Part shown: one piece after another, positions 1 through 9,842 of the stretch
Layout of the letters: each line of letters opens with the position of its first letter
How positions within the stretch are numbered: position 1 is the stretch's first letter
The notes under the pieces: model-generated
The model's database searches: none
Told to the model about the DNA's origin: nothing
Seen by the model: the letters and a program-made list of their open reading frames with translations, nothing else
Assembly (NCBI GenBank): GCA_039583875.1
Contig: CM077147.1
Coordinates: 161,943,866 to 162,007,865 of the forward strand
DNA from: Platanthera guangdongensis
Lineage: Eukaryota > Streptophyta > Magnoliopsida > Asparagales > Orchidaceae
Length of the DNA: 64,000 nt
Direction: 5' to 3'
Program-made: the position numbers and the translations under genes

Positions 1-534
1 TGAGTATTTTGAATATATTTTGGTTTGTGCAAAATATCATCGTAACATTCTCAATTATTTTACGTAAAGTTTTATATTTAGAAAAAGTTTTATTTGCCCT
101 TATTCCCCCCTCTAAGGGCGCCTCAAGATCCAATAGGATCAAGGCTCCTGTCGACACCAGGATTTCACCCCGTTAAACATCGCCCGGATGTAGATACTCA
201 TGGATATTTAGGACTCCGGCACGCTTCGATGCCTTAAGTTGTTTCCCCCAAACTGAGGGGACCAGACACAGTACTGCGAGTTCCACCGCAGGAACAAGCA
301 CGACACGAAGGACTACACCTGACTGAAGGAGGAGATAGAGCGTATCATCTGATAGGGGAATTTGGGGATGTACTTACAGGATCAAGCACCCAATCGGCCC
401 CCACCGCACCAACCAGGACAGGATCAGCCCCTGACGTGTTAGGACATGGAAGGGGCAGGAAAATGGTCGGGGTGGTTGGGACCATCGTTGGCTCACCTTT
501 CTAACTACTTTCCATCGCTCTGTATGAGAGGGGC

Positions 535-1130
535 TTGGAAGACCCGAAGCTAGTGACGAATGCCGCCATCAGCTTCGGGGATGAGGACTTGGAGGGCATG
601 CGCATGCCCCACCAAGATCTTCTAATCACCAGCGCAAAAATCGGCGATTTGTGCTTCATGGTCAGACGGATACTGATTGACAGTAAAAGCTCGATGGACA
701 TCTTTTTCAAATCCATGCTACTTAGCATGAGGATCCACCCAGAACGCCTCAAACAAGCAAACTAACCAATATAAGGCTTCAACAATGCCACAGTGCCCGT
801 GCGGGGATCACTCTCCCCGTCACTCTAAGGGAGATCCCAAGGCAAGCCACCCAAGACATCTAGTTCATGGTGGTCGAATCCAGATTGGCATAAGCTTCAA
901 TTTTTGGTCAGCCCCTCGAAATTATCTTCGAGGCAATCTCCTCCATTCTACACCTGACTCTAAAGTTCATCATCTCAGACGGGATATGCGTTGTAAGAGA
1001 CGACCAGGAAGCATCATGACTCTGCTACCTTCACCAGGCACATCTCAGTCACGGTCTGGGATAAGAGAGTTTAGGCGGAGCTTAAACCAGCACACCCCCA
1101 ACTATTTACTCCTTTCTTTATTTTCCAAAG
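535..1130 (+). pseudogene. Gypsy gag-protease remnant (G1)
   Basis: The frame at 535-765 reads through an ISFGDEDLEGMRMPHQD-type linker into VRRILIDSKSSMDI. This matches the plant gypsy aspartic-protease neighbourhood, where the active site is normally D-T/S-G-S-S; here it is D-S-K-S-S, so the catalytic glycine is lost. After a shift of frame near 770, the text continues as NATVPVRGSLSLPVTLREIPRQAT, which is the usual downstream protease strand, and then meets a stop. Upstream DNA (1-530) is probably gag but has no long frame. The gene is dead. Confidence 0.65.
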
Positions 1131-1199
1131 AATATGTCGCGAGAGAAAATCCGTGAGCACATGTATCTTCCTTTCAATAATGCAACATTTGTTTCCCCT

Positions 1200-1685
1200 A
1201 CACCGTGGATGGGTCACCATAAAGGCGAGATTGGAGAAAGCCTTTTTTCACCTTCAGGCAAGGTAGACGAGAGTCTATCTGCACCTCCCTCCCAAGCGAG
1301 ATTTACGAAAGCCTTTCTGCACCTCAGGTGAGATCGACGAAAGTCCTCCTACACGTTAGGCGAGGGAGACAAAGGTCCATCTGTACCTTCACTTGGACGA
1401 ACTCCGGTTCTCCTGAGATGCGAACGAACAAAGGTTCTTCGACACCTCCACCCGGATGGACCTTGGTCCTCCTAAGGCACGAACGAATAAAGGTTCTTCG
1501 CCACCTCCACCCATATGGACCTTAGTCCTCCTGAGGCACAAATGAATAAGGGATATACACCACCTCCACCCGGACGGACCCCGATCCTCCTGAGATATGA
1601 ATAAACAAAGGTTCTTTGCAACCTCGGCCCACACGAACCTCGGTCCTCTTGAGGCGTGAACGAACAAAGGTTCGTCTCAACCTCT
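1200..1685 (+). repeat. 59-60 bp minisatellite in G1 (left part)
   Basis: Successive copies of a unit containing AAAGGTTCTTCGCCACCTCC and a GGTCCTCCTGAGGCACGAACGA block start near 1430, 1490, 1550, 1609 and 1668, a period of 59-60 bp. A more decayed, shorter-period version occupies 1240-1400. The same array resumes at 23371-23740 on the other side of element A, and traces occur at 31380-31440. Short frames seen through it are by-products of the repeat. Confidence 0.85.
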
Positions 1686-1690
1686 ACCTA

Positions 1691-3437
1691 TGAAAGTATC
1701 TAGTTGTCTCCCTAAATCACCTAGAGGGGGTGTCTTTTGCGGAATAAAAACTTGAGAGAAATCAATCACAGAAAATAATCAAGCACAATCCAGACGACAC
1801 AAGGAATTTATAGTGGTTCCCCAATATTGGGTACGTCCACTCTCTACCTCGCCAATCTAGCACCACGGCTTGCCTCGACTACTTCACTATATCTCGGATT
1901 GCAACTATCATATAACTTGGAGCAACGCTCCTACAACTCGGAGATAACACACTCCTACCAACTCGATCCAACAAAACGGGATCTACACTCGGAAGAACAA
2001 ACTTCCTACAATCTCGGAGTCAAAGCTCCTATAATAGCTAAAGTAAATGTTACAATAACAATAGAAACATTATACTTCCAGATCTTAAATCTTCAAGGTT
2101 CTTCCTTCTTGAAAACTGAAAATCTCGGTGAAGATGTTGTGGAAGAAATCCCGAGAAAAGGTCGATTAGAAATGCTTAGGATCCGACACGATCAAGTAGA
2201 TGTTTAAAGATCCTGGATCTATGATATGCCGAATCTTTATTTCTTGGAATCACTGGATCAAGATATGAGCAACAATGAAGAACAATGTTGAAGACGGCGC
2301 GGCTTCTCCCGATTTAGAAAATGTGATTGCGATTCAGAATATTATTCTTCTTATTAGGGTTAGCGATTCCTCTGAAAGGACTATTTATAATACCTCGTCT
2401 AACGGTCTGAAATCATTAAGGAAAGATCCATGTGGATCAATCATGAGAGACTTATGTTATATCAGAATCCCGTCATACGTTTAAAAAGAGATTTTTCGGC
2501 AACTCTATTTCTCGAGAAGACTCTTAATTTCTCGAGAAGGATTTGCTTTCTCGAGAAATGACATAGCTTTCTCGAGAAATTTACTTAACTCAAATTTTTT
2601 TGAACTAAAGTACTTATTTCTCGAGAAGGATATAATTTATCGAGTAATGATTTGCTTTCTCAAGAAATGACGTAGTCTTCTCGAAAAAAAAAATACTTAA
2701 CGCAAATTTTGAACTGAAGAACTGATTTCTCGAGAAGGATTTGATTTCTCGAGAAATGATTTGCTTTTTCGAGAAATGACTTAGTCTTCTAGAGAAAAAG
2801 AATACTTAACGTAAATTCTTAGAACTGAAGGATTGATTTCTCGAGAAAGATTTTATTTCTCGAGAAAGATTTGATTTCTCGAGAAAAATACTTAGCTTAT
2901 CGAGAAATGACATAGTCTTCTCGAGAAAAACTTTGCTTTCTCGAGAACTTTACTTGGCTTCTCAAGAACTCTTCTAGGCTTTCTCGAGAAAAGGACTTGA
3001 GGCTGTTTCTGAGAATTTTCCGAGAAGTTTTAAGATTTCTCGAGAACAACATTGCTTTCTCGTGAAAAATGCTTAGACTACTCGAGAAACAGACTTCATC
3101 TTCTCGAGAAATACACTTAGAAATTTTTCTGAAAAAAATAATTCTGCTTTGTTGAAAACCAGCAACCTTTCCTTTCTTCCATTGCTTTAGTGCTTGAAAA
3201 TGAAGTGCATCTCAATAGAGAGGTTACACATGAGTCAACACCATGGATCACACAATGAGGGATTATATTGCATGGTCATGTGTTTAGTGACTCATTGTAA
3301 ACTGACATTGGTCTACACTTAGCACTAATGACCTACAAGCACTCAACTAAAGAATAACATCAAATACATATCTAATTCAACTTAGTTCAAGGGTGACTTC
3401 ACACAAATCTAGTTTATTGTAGATACAATACCCTACA
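1691..3437 (-). repeat. 3' LTR of element A
   Basis: The LTR is 1747 bp and pairs with 21665-23370 (1706 bp). Plus-strand text begins TGAAAGTATCTAGTTG and ends ATACCCTACA, so on the element strand it runs TG...CA. The part nearest 3437 is U3 and contains the palindrome cluster. Several indels and substitutions separate the two LTRs, more than for element B. Frames at 1827-2207 and 2275-2484 are chance frames repeated in the other LTR. Confidence 0.93.
2486..3130. repeat. TTTCTCGAGAAA palindrome cluster in LTR of A
   Basis: More than twenty copies of the self-complementary motif TTCTCGAGAA, usually followed by GGATTTG or ATGACTTAG, occur at 15-40 bp spacing in the U3 part of the LTR. The matching cluster in the other LTR is at 22495-23045. 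Each motif is a perfect palindrome centred on CTCGAG, so the cluster could bind a dimeric regulator or form small hairpins. Clusters of palindromic repeats in LTRs are known for Sireviruses; this particular core I read directly from the sequence. Confidence 0.9.
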
Positions 3438-3438
3438 A

Positions 3439-3447
3439 TCTCCCCCT
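3439..3447 (-). promoter_or_regulatory. Polypurine tract of element A
   Basis: On the - strand this reads AGGGGGAGA, one base from the 3' LTR edge. It is the expected start site for plus-strand DNA synthesis and fixes the element orientation. The identical tract is found in element B at 9591-9599. Confidence 0.85.
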
Positions 3448-3689
3448 ATTTATAGAAGTTAAAACCCTTTACACTAAGGTGAATTATATCAAGATAATCA
3501 AGAAATTAACTAACAAACAAAACAATATTTGCAATGGTAGTTAAGAAATAATTAGATCATCAAAATTCAAAATTATATATATATATAGAATTTGTCTATA
3601 GGAATATCTTGGTCCACAACATTCTATAACACTGACAATCATGAATTATTTATACTATTGCTGATGTTGACGTTCCTTCTTTTCTTGCT

Positions 3690-6077
3690 GCCTTTTCTGA
3701 TAACTTAAGGCTTGGGATAGTATTTTGGAGGACGAGGAGCATTAGGATTATTTCGGTCATATTCACGATCATAAATCCTTCTTTTTGTCATAGATTTTTC
3801 ATATAGCTTCCACTCCTTATGACTGTAATGATTATCCTTATTATCATGAAATTTTACAACTAACTTCAGAGTGTCTAAAATTAATGACTTGGATGTTGGA
3901 CTCCAAAATTTAGCAAATTATTTTTCTTTCCTATTAGCAGCTTCTTGACTTGGAATAGAATAGATGGTTGAAGCATCATCACCATATTTTCTTTTCTTAG
4001 GCACCTGCACTTCAGGAGGTAAGTCCTGAAGTATCTCTGGCTGATCAGAAGTCCATACTTGAGAATAATGCTCAAGAGGAATTCCATGCTGTTCGGGTCT
4101 GGGAGAAAATGTAGGCTTGCAGACATTAGAATCAAGATGAGGAGGTGGAGCCTCATTTGGGTCAACTTGAAAGTCTGGAAATATTTGATTGTACATCCAC
4201 ATAGAAGTCTCATAAGTATAGATGTTAACACCCTAAATCTGTGTTTCTACATTAGTACTGATCTCTTTCAGTTTGTTTTCCCACTGAGTCTTCATCTCTT
4301 GAACTTTGCGTTCTAGATTTTCCTTCACCTTATCCTCCCTCTTTCTGACTTTTACAGTTAGAATCTGTATGGAGTCTTCCTTGAATTTTTCGACTTCTTC
4401 ACAGGTTTTGAAGTTTTGTTGTTTAGTTTTCTTCAGCAATTGTATCTGATTGTTGGCCACAACAACTGCTTGATTCATGACTTCACCAACACTAGTGATA
4501 GTGTGGTCCAAAGCCTTGCCACCAATATTGAGCATTCGTTTGAATTCATCTGTATTATTCTGAATTTCAGCAAATCCTCTGCTCATTTCTTTCTCAAGAG
4601 CAGTTACTCTATCAATTACCTCTTTGAGAGACTTGTCAAAGTATTCTTTCTGCTTGGTCAACATAGATTCAATCTTACCTAAAAGGGTATCATCAGGAAT
4701 GCCTGGAGCTGGAAGAGATGGAGGAGGTAGTGTTGGAGCTGTCAGACTAGTATTTCTTCAATAACAGCCAAGCTTTAGCCTCTTTGGGAAGATATCATCA
4801 CATCCCCTTCCTCACCAAGAATAATAGGGAGAGAGAAATCTAAATTCTTGAGAGGAGGTTCTGCAGGTTCTGGGGTAATTTCAGCTTCATCAGAGAGCAT
4901 TTCCACATTTTCCCACTGAATATGTTCCAAGGGATGAGAATCTTCTGGAATCTCTTCAAGAATCTCTTCATGAAGATTTTCCTGATCAGAGGAATAGTCA
5001 AAATCCATATCTGAGCCACCATCATGCACAGAGGTGCTCTTATCATCAGCAGACTGGGCTATGTTTTATTCTTCCACTATCACATCATCAGTAAGAACTA
5101 TCTCTGTCACCTGATTTGCAACAACATCTGAATGATATTCTGTTTATGGTACCTGAGCTTGCTGGTCTTCTTCTTGAACTAAAGGAGCAGGCTTCCCCTC
5201 AACAGCTGCAACATATGTGTCAACTGTATCAATATGAAGAGGAGATGGGGTCCTGTCCTCATCAACTGTAGTCCTTGGTGCTGGTGGAGATTGGCCTGGA
5301 TTTTGAATCCAGATTTCCCATCTGGTAATGGATGAGAGAGAGACTTTTTTCAGGTGGTGAATGGACACACCTTTGGACAAGTCAAAAAGTTCAGGGTGCG
5401 CTTGATTCAGATAAAGGAAATGATCCTTGCAAAATTGGGTGATTTTATGCTTTCCTTAATCTTCTCAAATAACATGTGCACCTATTGGAACTTTTTACGA
5501 TACACCACAACAATAATCATGTAGAAGAAGTTAGAGGATATATATCCAATTGAATTGTTTTGCAGAGGAGAAATTTTCCTGATATATCTGCCAACAGCTT
5601 GCTTTTATCATTCATATGTTGTCTTCGAATGGAGTTAGTGTATTGGGAGAGGCCATAAAATAACAGAGCCCTGGAGTAATCGGGTTCTTCCAAGTAATCT
5701 TCCTCATCAATGGAGGGCAATCTCAAATATTCTGTTAAAGAGGATGGCTTGATTTTGATCTTTACATCTCTGACAGAACTTTTCAACAGTTTCTCACTCC
5801 TCTTAAGCTTAGCATTTCTGAAGAACTCTTTAACTTCTGGAATCAGAACTTTGCAAGGATGCTCGAGAATGAAGGTGAGGCCGACGGTTTCAAGATGTGG
5901 AATAACATTGCGGAAATCGTCGGAAATTTCTTCAATACCTGAGTGAACGAACTCATTGCCGACACCAATTTTTGCATTAGGAGCCATAGATTGAAGAAGT
6001 TGAGAGATCTCTGATTTTTCCGAGAAGAAACGATGGAGTTTGCGTGAAGAACGGCGGTGGCCTTCGGCGGAACTCAA
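3690..6077 (-). pseudogene. Envelope-position ORF of element A, broken
   Basis: The ORF lies between RNase H and the 3' LTR, the place of the env-like gene in Sireviruses. Pieces in order are: N-terminal domain 6077-5517, with the real start probably the second Met near 5987 by comparison with element B; a segment with MSKGVSIHHLKKV at 5380-5144; an acidic stretch 5029-4775; a coiled-coil 4664-4233; and a basic C-terminal part 4202 to about 3690 ending in a P-P-K-Y-Y-P-K-P block. Every piece has a counterpart, in the same order, in the intact 767-residue protein of element B. The N-terminal domain resembles the plant-specific putative transposon protein domain (Pfam Transposase_32 type). I see no signal peptide or membrane segment. 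Several frameshifts and stops make it non-coding. Confidence 0.75.
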
Positions 6078-6224
6078 GGGCTTTTCTCAGGAAATCTCTT
6101 TCGAAAATGTGGATTTGGATATTCTATGGACTTCTCTATTTATATAAAATTGAAAATTTTGAAGAATTATGAAAAGCGTACCTGAGGTACGACGGTTGGA
6201 ATTCTTCTCAAAAGATTAAGTCTG

Positions 6225-6430
6225 CAGATTTCTCGAGAAGTATAATTTTCTTAAGAAATATTTTAATGTTCTCGAGAAGTATTAGCTGTTTTATGAGAAA
6301 TCAAGTAATTTTCCGAGAAGTTCATAAGCTTTCGAGAAATACAGTAAGTTTCCGAGAAATATAAACTGATTTTTCGAGATATATAAGTTGATCTTCCGAG
6401 AAATTCAATAAGTTTCTGAGAAATCCATAT
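6225..6430. repeat. Internal copy of the CTCGAGAA motif cluster (A)
   Basis: Between the RNase H stop (6531) and the envelope-position ORF (starting 6077 or 5987) are eight or so motifs of the type TTCTCGAGAAGT or TTTCCGAGAAAT, the same family as in the LTR of A. The rest of 6078-6530 is AT-rich and non-coding. Placement directly upstream of an ORF suggests an internal regulatory region; this is inference. Confidence 0.7.
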
Positions 6431-6530
6431 CTGAGCTTGAATTTATCTGAAGGTTTGCTGAGTATAATTCTCTTGGAATTTTTTGAGTGGTTGATTGTAG
6501 GATCTTCTCTTGACTTCAAATGTGAACTTT

Positions 6531-7946
6531 TTAGGACTCCATGTTAAGCATACAAAGCTCTGTCTTGAAGAAGGAGAACTTGGCCTCGTCCAGCGGCTTC
6601 GTGAAGATATCTGTCACTTGCCTATCAGTTGGAACATACTGGAGGTTGATGTCCCCATTCTCTACATGCTCTCGAATGAAATGATATCTCAATTCGATGT
6701 GCTTCGTCCGGCTTTGAGAAACTGTATTGTTGGCAATTGCTATAACACTAGAGGAGTCACAAAACATAAGAATGCCATTAAACTTCAAGTTGTAGTCTTC
6801 AAATTGATTCTTTATCCAAAGAAGTTGTGCACAACAACTGTCGGCAGAAATAAATTCTGACTCGGCGGTTAAGATTGCAACACAATTCTGTTTCTTGCTA
6901 CTCCAAGATATGAGCCTTCTTCCTAGGAATTGGCAAGTCCCGAAAGTGCTCTTTCTGTCGTCTTTGTTACCTACAAAGTCTGCATCTGAAAATCTAATTA
7001 GTTCGTTATCATTACTTCTTGGGTACCATAAGCCAAAATTTAATGTTCCTTTAAGGTATCTCAAAATTCGTTTTGCATCTATGTAGTGAGATTCCTTAGA
7101 GTTCATCTGATATCTAGCACACACACATGTTGAAAACATTATGTCAGGTCTGCTAGCAATAAGATAGAGTAAGGATCCAATTATGCTCCTATACTTAGTT
7201 TCATCAAAAGGTTTCCCTTTCTCATCCTTGTCCAGAGACATAGCTGAACCCATTGGAGTCCTCATAGAGGTTGCATTATCCATTCCTAATTTCTTTAGCA
7301 ACTCCTTGGTGAACTTCGTCTGAGAGATAAAAATTTCATCTTCAGATTGCTTCACCTGAAGTCCTAAGAAATACTTCAGCTCACTCATACTGCTCATTTC
7401 AGAATTCTCTTGCATAAGTTTGGAAAACTTCTTGCAAAGGTTGTCAATAGTAGAGCCAATGATAATATCGTCGACATAGATTTGCACTAACAAAATCTTG
7501 CCTTTTACTTCCCTAAGAAATAATATCTTGTCTATCTTTCCCCTTGTGAACTTATTCTCAAGAAGAAAGTTAGACATCGTTTCATACCAAGCTCGTGGAG
7601 CTTGTTTTAAACCATATAATGCTTTGAATAATAAATAGACATAATCAGTATGTTTAGGATCAACAAAACCTGGGGGTTGTTCCACATACACTTCTTCCTT
7701 TATTTTACCATTGAGGAAGGCTGACTTCCCGTCCATTTGGTAGACAGTGAAGCCCATGAGAGCAACAAATGCGAGGAACAACCTTATGGCTTCGAGTCTA
7801 GCCACTAGAGCATAGGTTTGATCAAAATTGATTCCTTCTTCTTGTTTATATCCCTTAGCAACAAGTCTGGCTTTATTTTTGATTATGGTTCCATCTTAAT
7901 CAAACTTGTTCCTGTAGACCCACTTTGTTCCAATTACATTTTTGCA
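6531..7946 (-). pseudogene. Copia reverse transcriptase-RNase H of element A
   Basis: A 424-codon open stretch (7805-6531) carries the copia RT core: KSAFLNG near residue 25, the [12 protein letters not shown] block near 63-74, the catalytic YVDD at about 110, LGLQV, and RNase H with the SDADFVG aspartate and AESEF glutamate. It ends with [14 protein letters not shown] and DIFTKPL, the usual C-terminus. The frame continues upstream to 7946 (GTKWVYRNKFD, then a TAA stop near 7897, then [13 protein letters not shown]), where element B interrupts it. The preceding codons are found at 16566 onward. The in-frame stop and the split make it non-functional. Confidence 0.92.
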
Positions 7947-7951
7947 TTTGG

Positions 7952-9589
7952 TGAAAGTCCACCTAGTGTCAACTATGTGCACCTATGGGGGGGGGGGGAA
8001 TAGGTGACGAGTAGCGCTTTTGCGGAATTTACGACGGTACCTGCACAATAAAGATAAAAGGCACAGCACACAGAATACACAGGAAATTTATAGTGGTTCC
8101 CCGACTTGGGTACATCCACTTTCCCCCTTCGACCTATCTCCCAACAAGGGATGACTCGGTCACTTCTCCAACGGGATTGAAATCCAATCCCTGCACTAAC
8201 GGAAGGAGCCCTTCCACACGTGAGAGTCAACACTCCCACAAAACGGGTTGCACCCAACCCTTACAACACGGAACAAAAGTTCCTTTACAACAAAATTAAA
8301 TATAGAATGTACACATGATACAAACTTATTTTGGATACTACGGTGTTCCTCTTCGTTCGACGACGTGTTCTTGAAGTCGATGAAGTGTCTACAACCTTGG
8401 TCTCTCTTGGAGAGGATCTCCCCGGAACCGGCGGCGGCAACACGTGCGGCGGCTAGCTTCAGGATCGGCGGCTACGATGATAAGCGGCTGCTGAACTTGG
8501 AGATCCAAACTTCGTAGCGAAGCAAACTAGGTCTACCAACGGTCACTCTAGGATCGGTCGTCTCGATCGATTCGGACGGGGGCGTTTTTCCGGGTCACCA
8601 AATCGAGAGACAAGAGATCTCTGGATAGACACGTGAGACTCAAGCTTTGCTAAGCTTCTGTCGCCGGAGATCACGAAGGAATCTCGATTGTTGACGGCGA
8701 CCAACTAGCCCGAGCGCAACGGCGGCGGCTGAGAGGAATCGCGATATTAGGGTTTCGTCGAGGCTCGGTTTCTTTCTCTTTCTCCGTGATTTTACTGTTC
8801 AAAATACTGGAATATATATACTGTAGATAACTCCAATATGACTGTTTGTGGGACCCACACTAGAAATCCCTAAGTCCGGTTCAAACTAGTCTAGAGGCAG
8901 AATCCGGTCCAGCAGCAACCTGAGAAAACGCTAAGTGAAAATCGGCGAGAATCGCAGGCGATTCTCGACGAATCGGCGAGAATCACCAAGTGATTCTCGA
9001 CGATTCATCGAGAATCGTTAGTGATTCTCGCCGAATCACTTATTGATTCTCAACGAATTTCACTTTGTATACATGAGCTGCTTGGCCACTGGTTCGGCGA
9101 GAATCACTAGTGATTCTCGCCGAATCTTACTTGGCACCGTTTTGAGGTAGCCAGAAGGAGTCGGCGAGAATCACTAATGATTCTCGTCGATTCGGCGAGA
9201 ATCACTAGTGATTCTCGCCGAATCGGCGAGAATCACTTGGTGATTCTCGTCGAATTTTCCTTGGACGAATTTTCGTCTTCCACCCAGGAGCTGCTCCTTG
9301 ATCCATCCATGCTCCTTGTCTTCTCTTGCATATGAACGGCCCTGTACTTGAAAGTAAGTGCACTCCAATAGAGAGAGTACACGTAGGACAACACACTGAT
9401 CTGCTCAACGAGGGATTACGTCGTGCAGACCCGCGTATATTGACCTACTGCACCCTGACATTGGTGTGCACTTAGCGTGGAGGAGCTGCAAGTACAACTT
9501 AAGATGTTTCATCAAATACATTATGAATTCATCTTAGCTTGACAGGTGGCTTCCTCAAATCTAGATAATCGTGGATACAATACCCAACA
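7952..9589 (-). repeat. 3' LTR of element B
   Basis: The LTR is 1638 bp, TG...CA, near-identical to 14920-16560. U3 (9589 downward on the element strand) has the CGGCGAGAATC palindrome cluster. A TATA-type stretch TATATATATTCC (element strand, around 8811-8825) lies downstream of it and is a plausible promoter. A run of about 12 G at 7986-7998 lies near the U5 end. Frames at 7973-8517 are shared with the other LTR and are not genes. Confidence 0.95.
8950..9260. repeat. Palindromic CGGCGAGAATCACTAGTGATTCTCGCCG cluster (LTR of B)
   Basis: About ten head-to-head motifs made of GGCGAGAATCACT and its reverse complement, many forming palindromes centred on ACTAGT. The same cluster is at 15911-16231 in the other LTR. 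It occupies the same U3 position as the CTCGAG cluster of element A but has an unrelated sequence. Single substitutions between the two LTR copies fall in the arms. Confidence 0.9.
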
Positions 9590-9590
9590 A

Positions 9591-9599
9591 TCTCCCCCT
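9591..9599 (-). promoter_or_regulatory. Polypurine tract of element B
   Basis: Element-strand AGGGGGAGA directly inside the 3' LTR, identical to the tract of element A. Confidence 0.85.
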
Positions 9600-9842
9600 A
9601 TTTGACGAAGCCAAAACCCTACTAGCTAAGATGAATAACACATATCAAATAATAAACATAGCATTCAGAAATTAAACATGCAGCACAAGATAATATATGC
9701 AATCAGATCAGGACTTGAGTCATTCACAAATTCAAATATATATACCAATATAAATATATACACATATAATCCAGAATTGTTTCTATGACAACAATAATCA
9801 TTAAATGTTCTTAAGACCAAGTGACAAGCTATAAGTTTTTGA

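Larger units (their letters stand above)
1..1690 (+). mobile_element. Degenerate Ty3/gypsy retrotransposon G1, left piece
   Basis: This is the oldest layer of the left nest. It holds a broken gag-protease stretch (about 1-1130) followed by a 59-60 bp minisatellite (1200-1690). It stops exactly at the target duplication ACCTA (1686-1690) of element A and resumes at 23371, where the same minisatellite continues. The 5' LTR lies left of the window. No reverse transcriptase or integrase is visible between the protease remnant and the repeats, so the copy is deleted or belongs to a non-autonomous family. Orientation comes from the protease reading direction and from the polypurine tract next to the LTR at 32814. 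Lineage is uncertain; the protease context resembles plant Tat/Athila-type gypsy elements. Confidence 0.7.

Noticed and set aside
8093..8517. Plus-strand frames in the LTR of B as small genes
   Set aside because: Present identically in both LTRs, no domain, and located in the LTR on the wrong strand.
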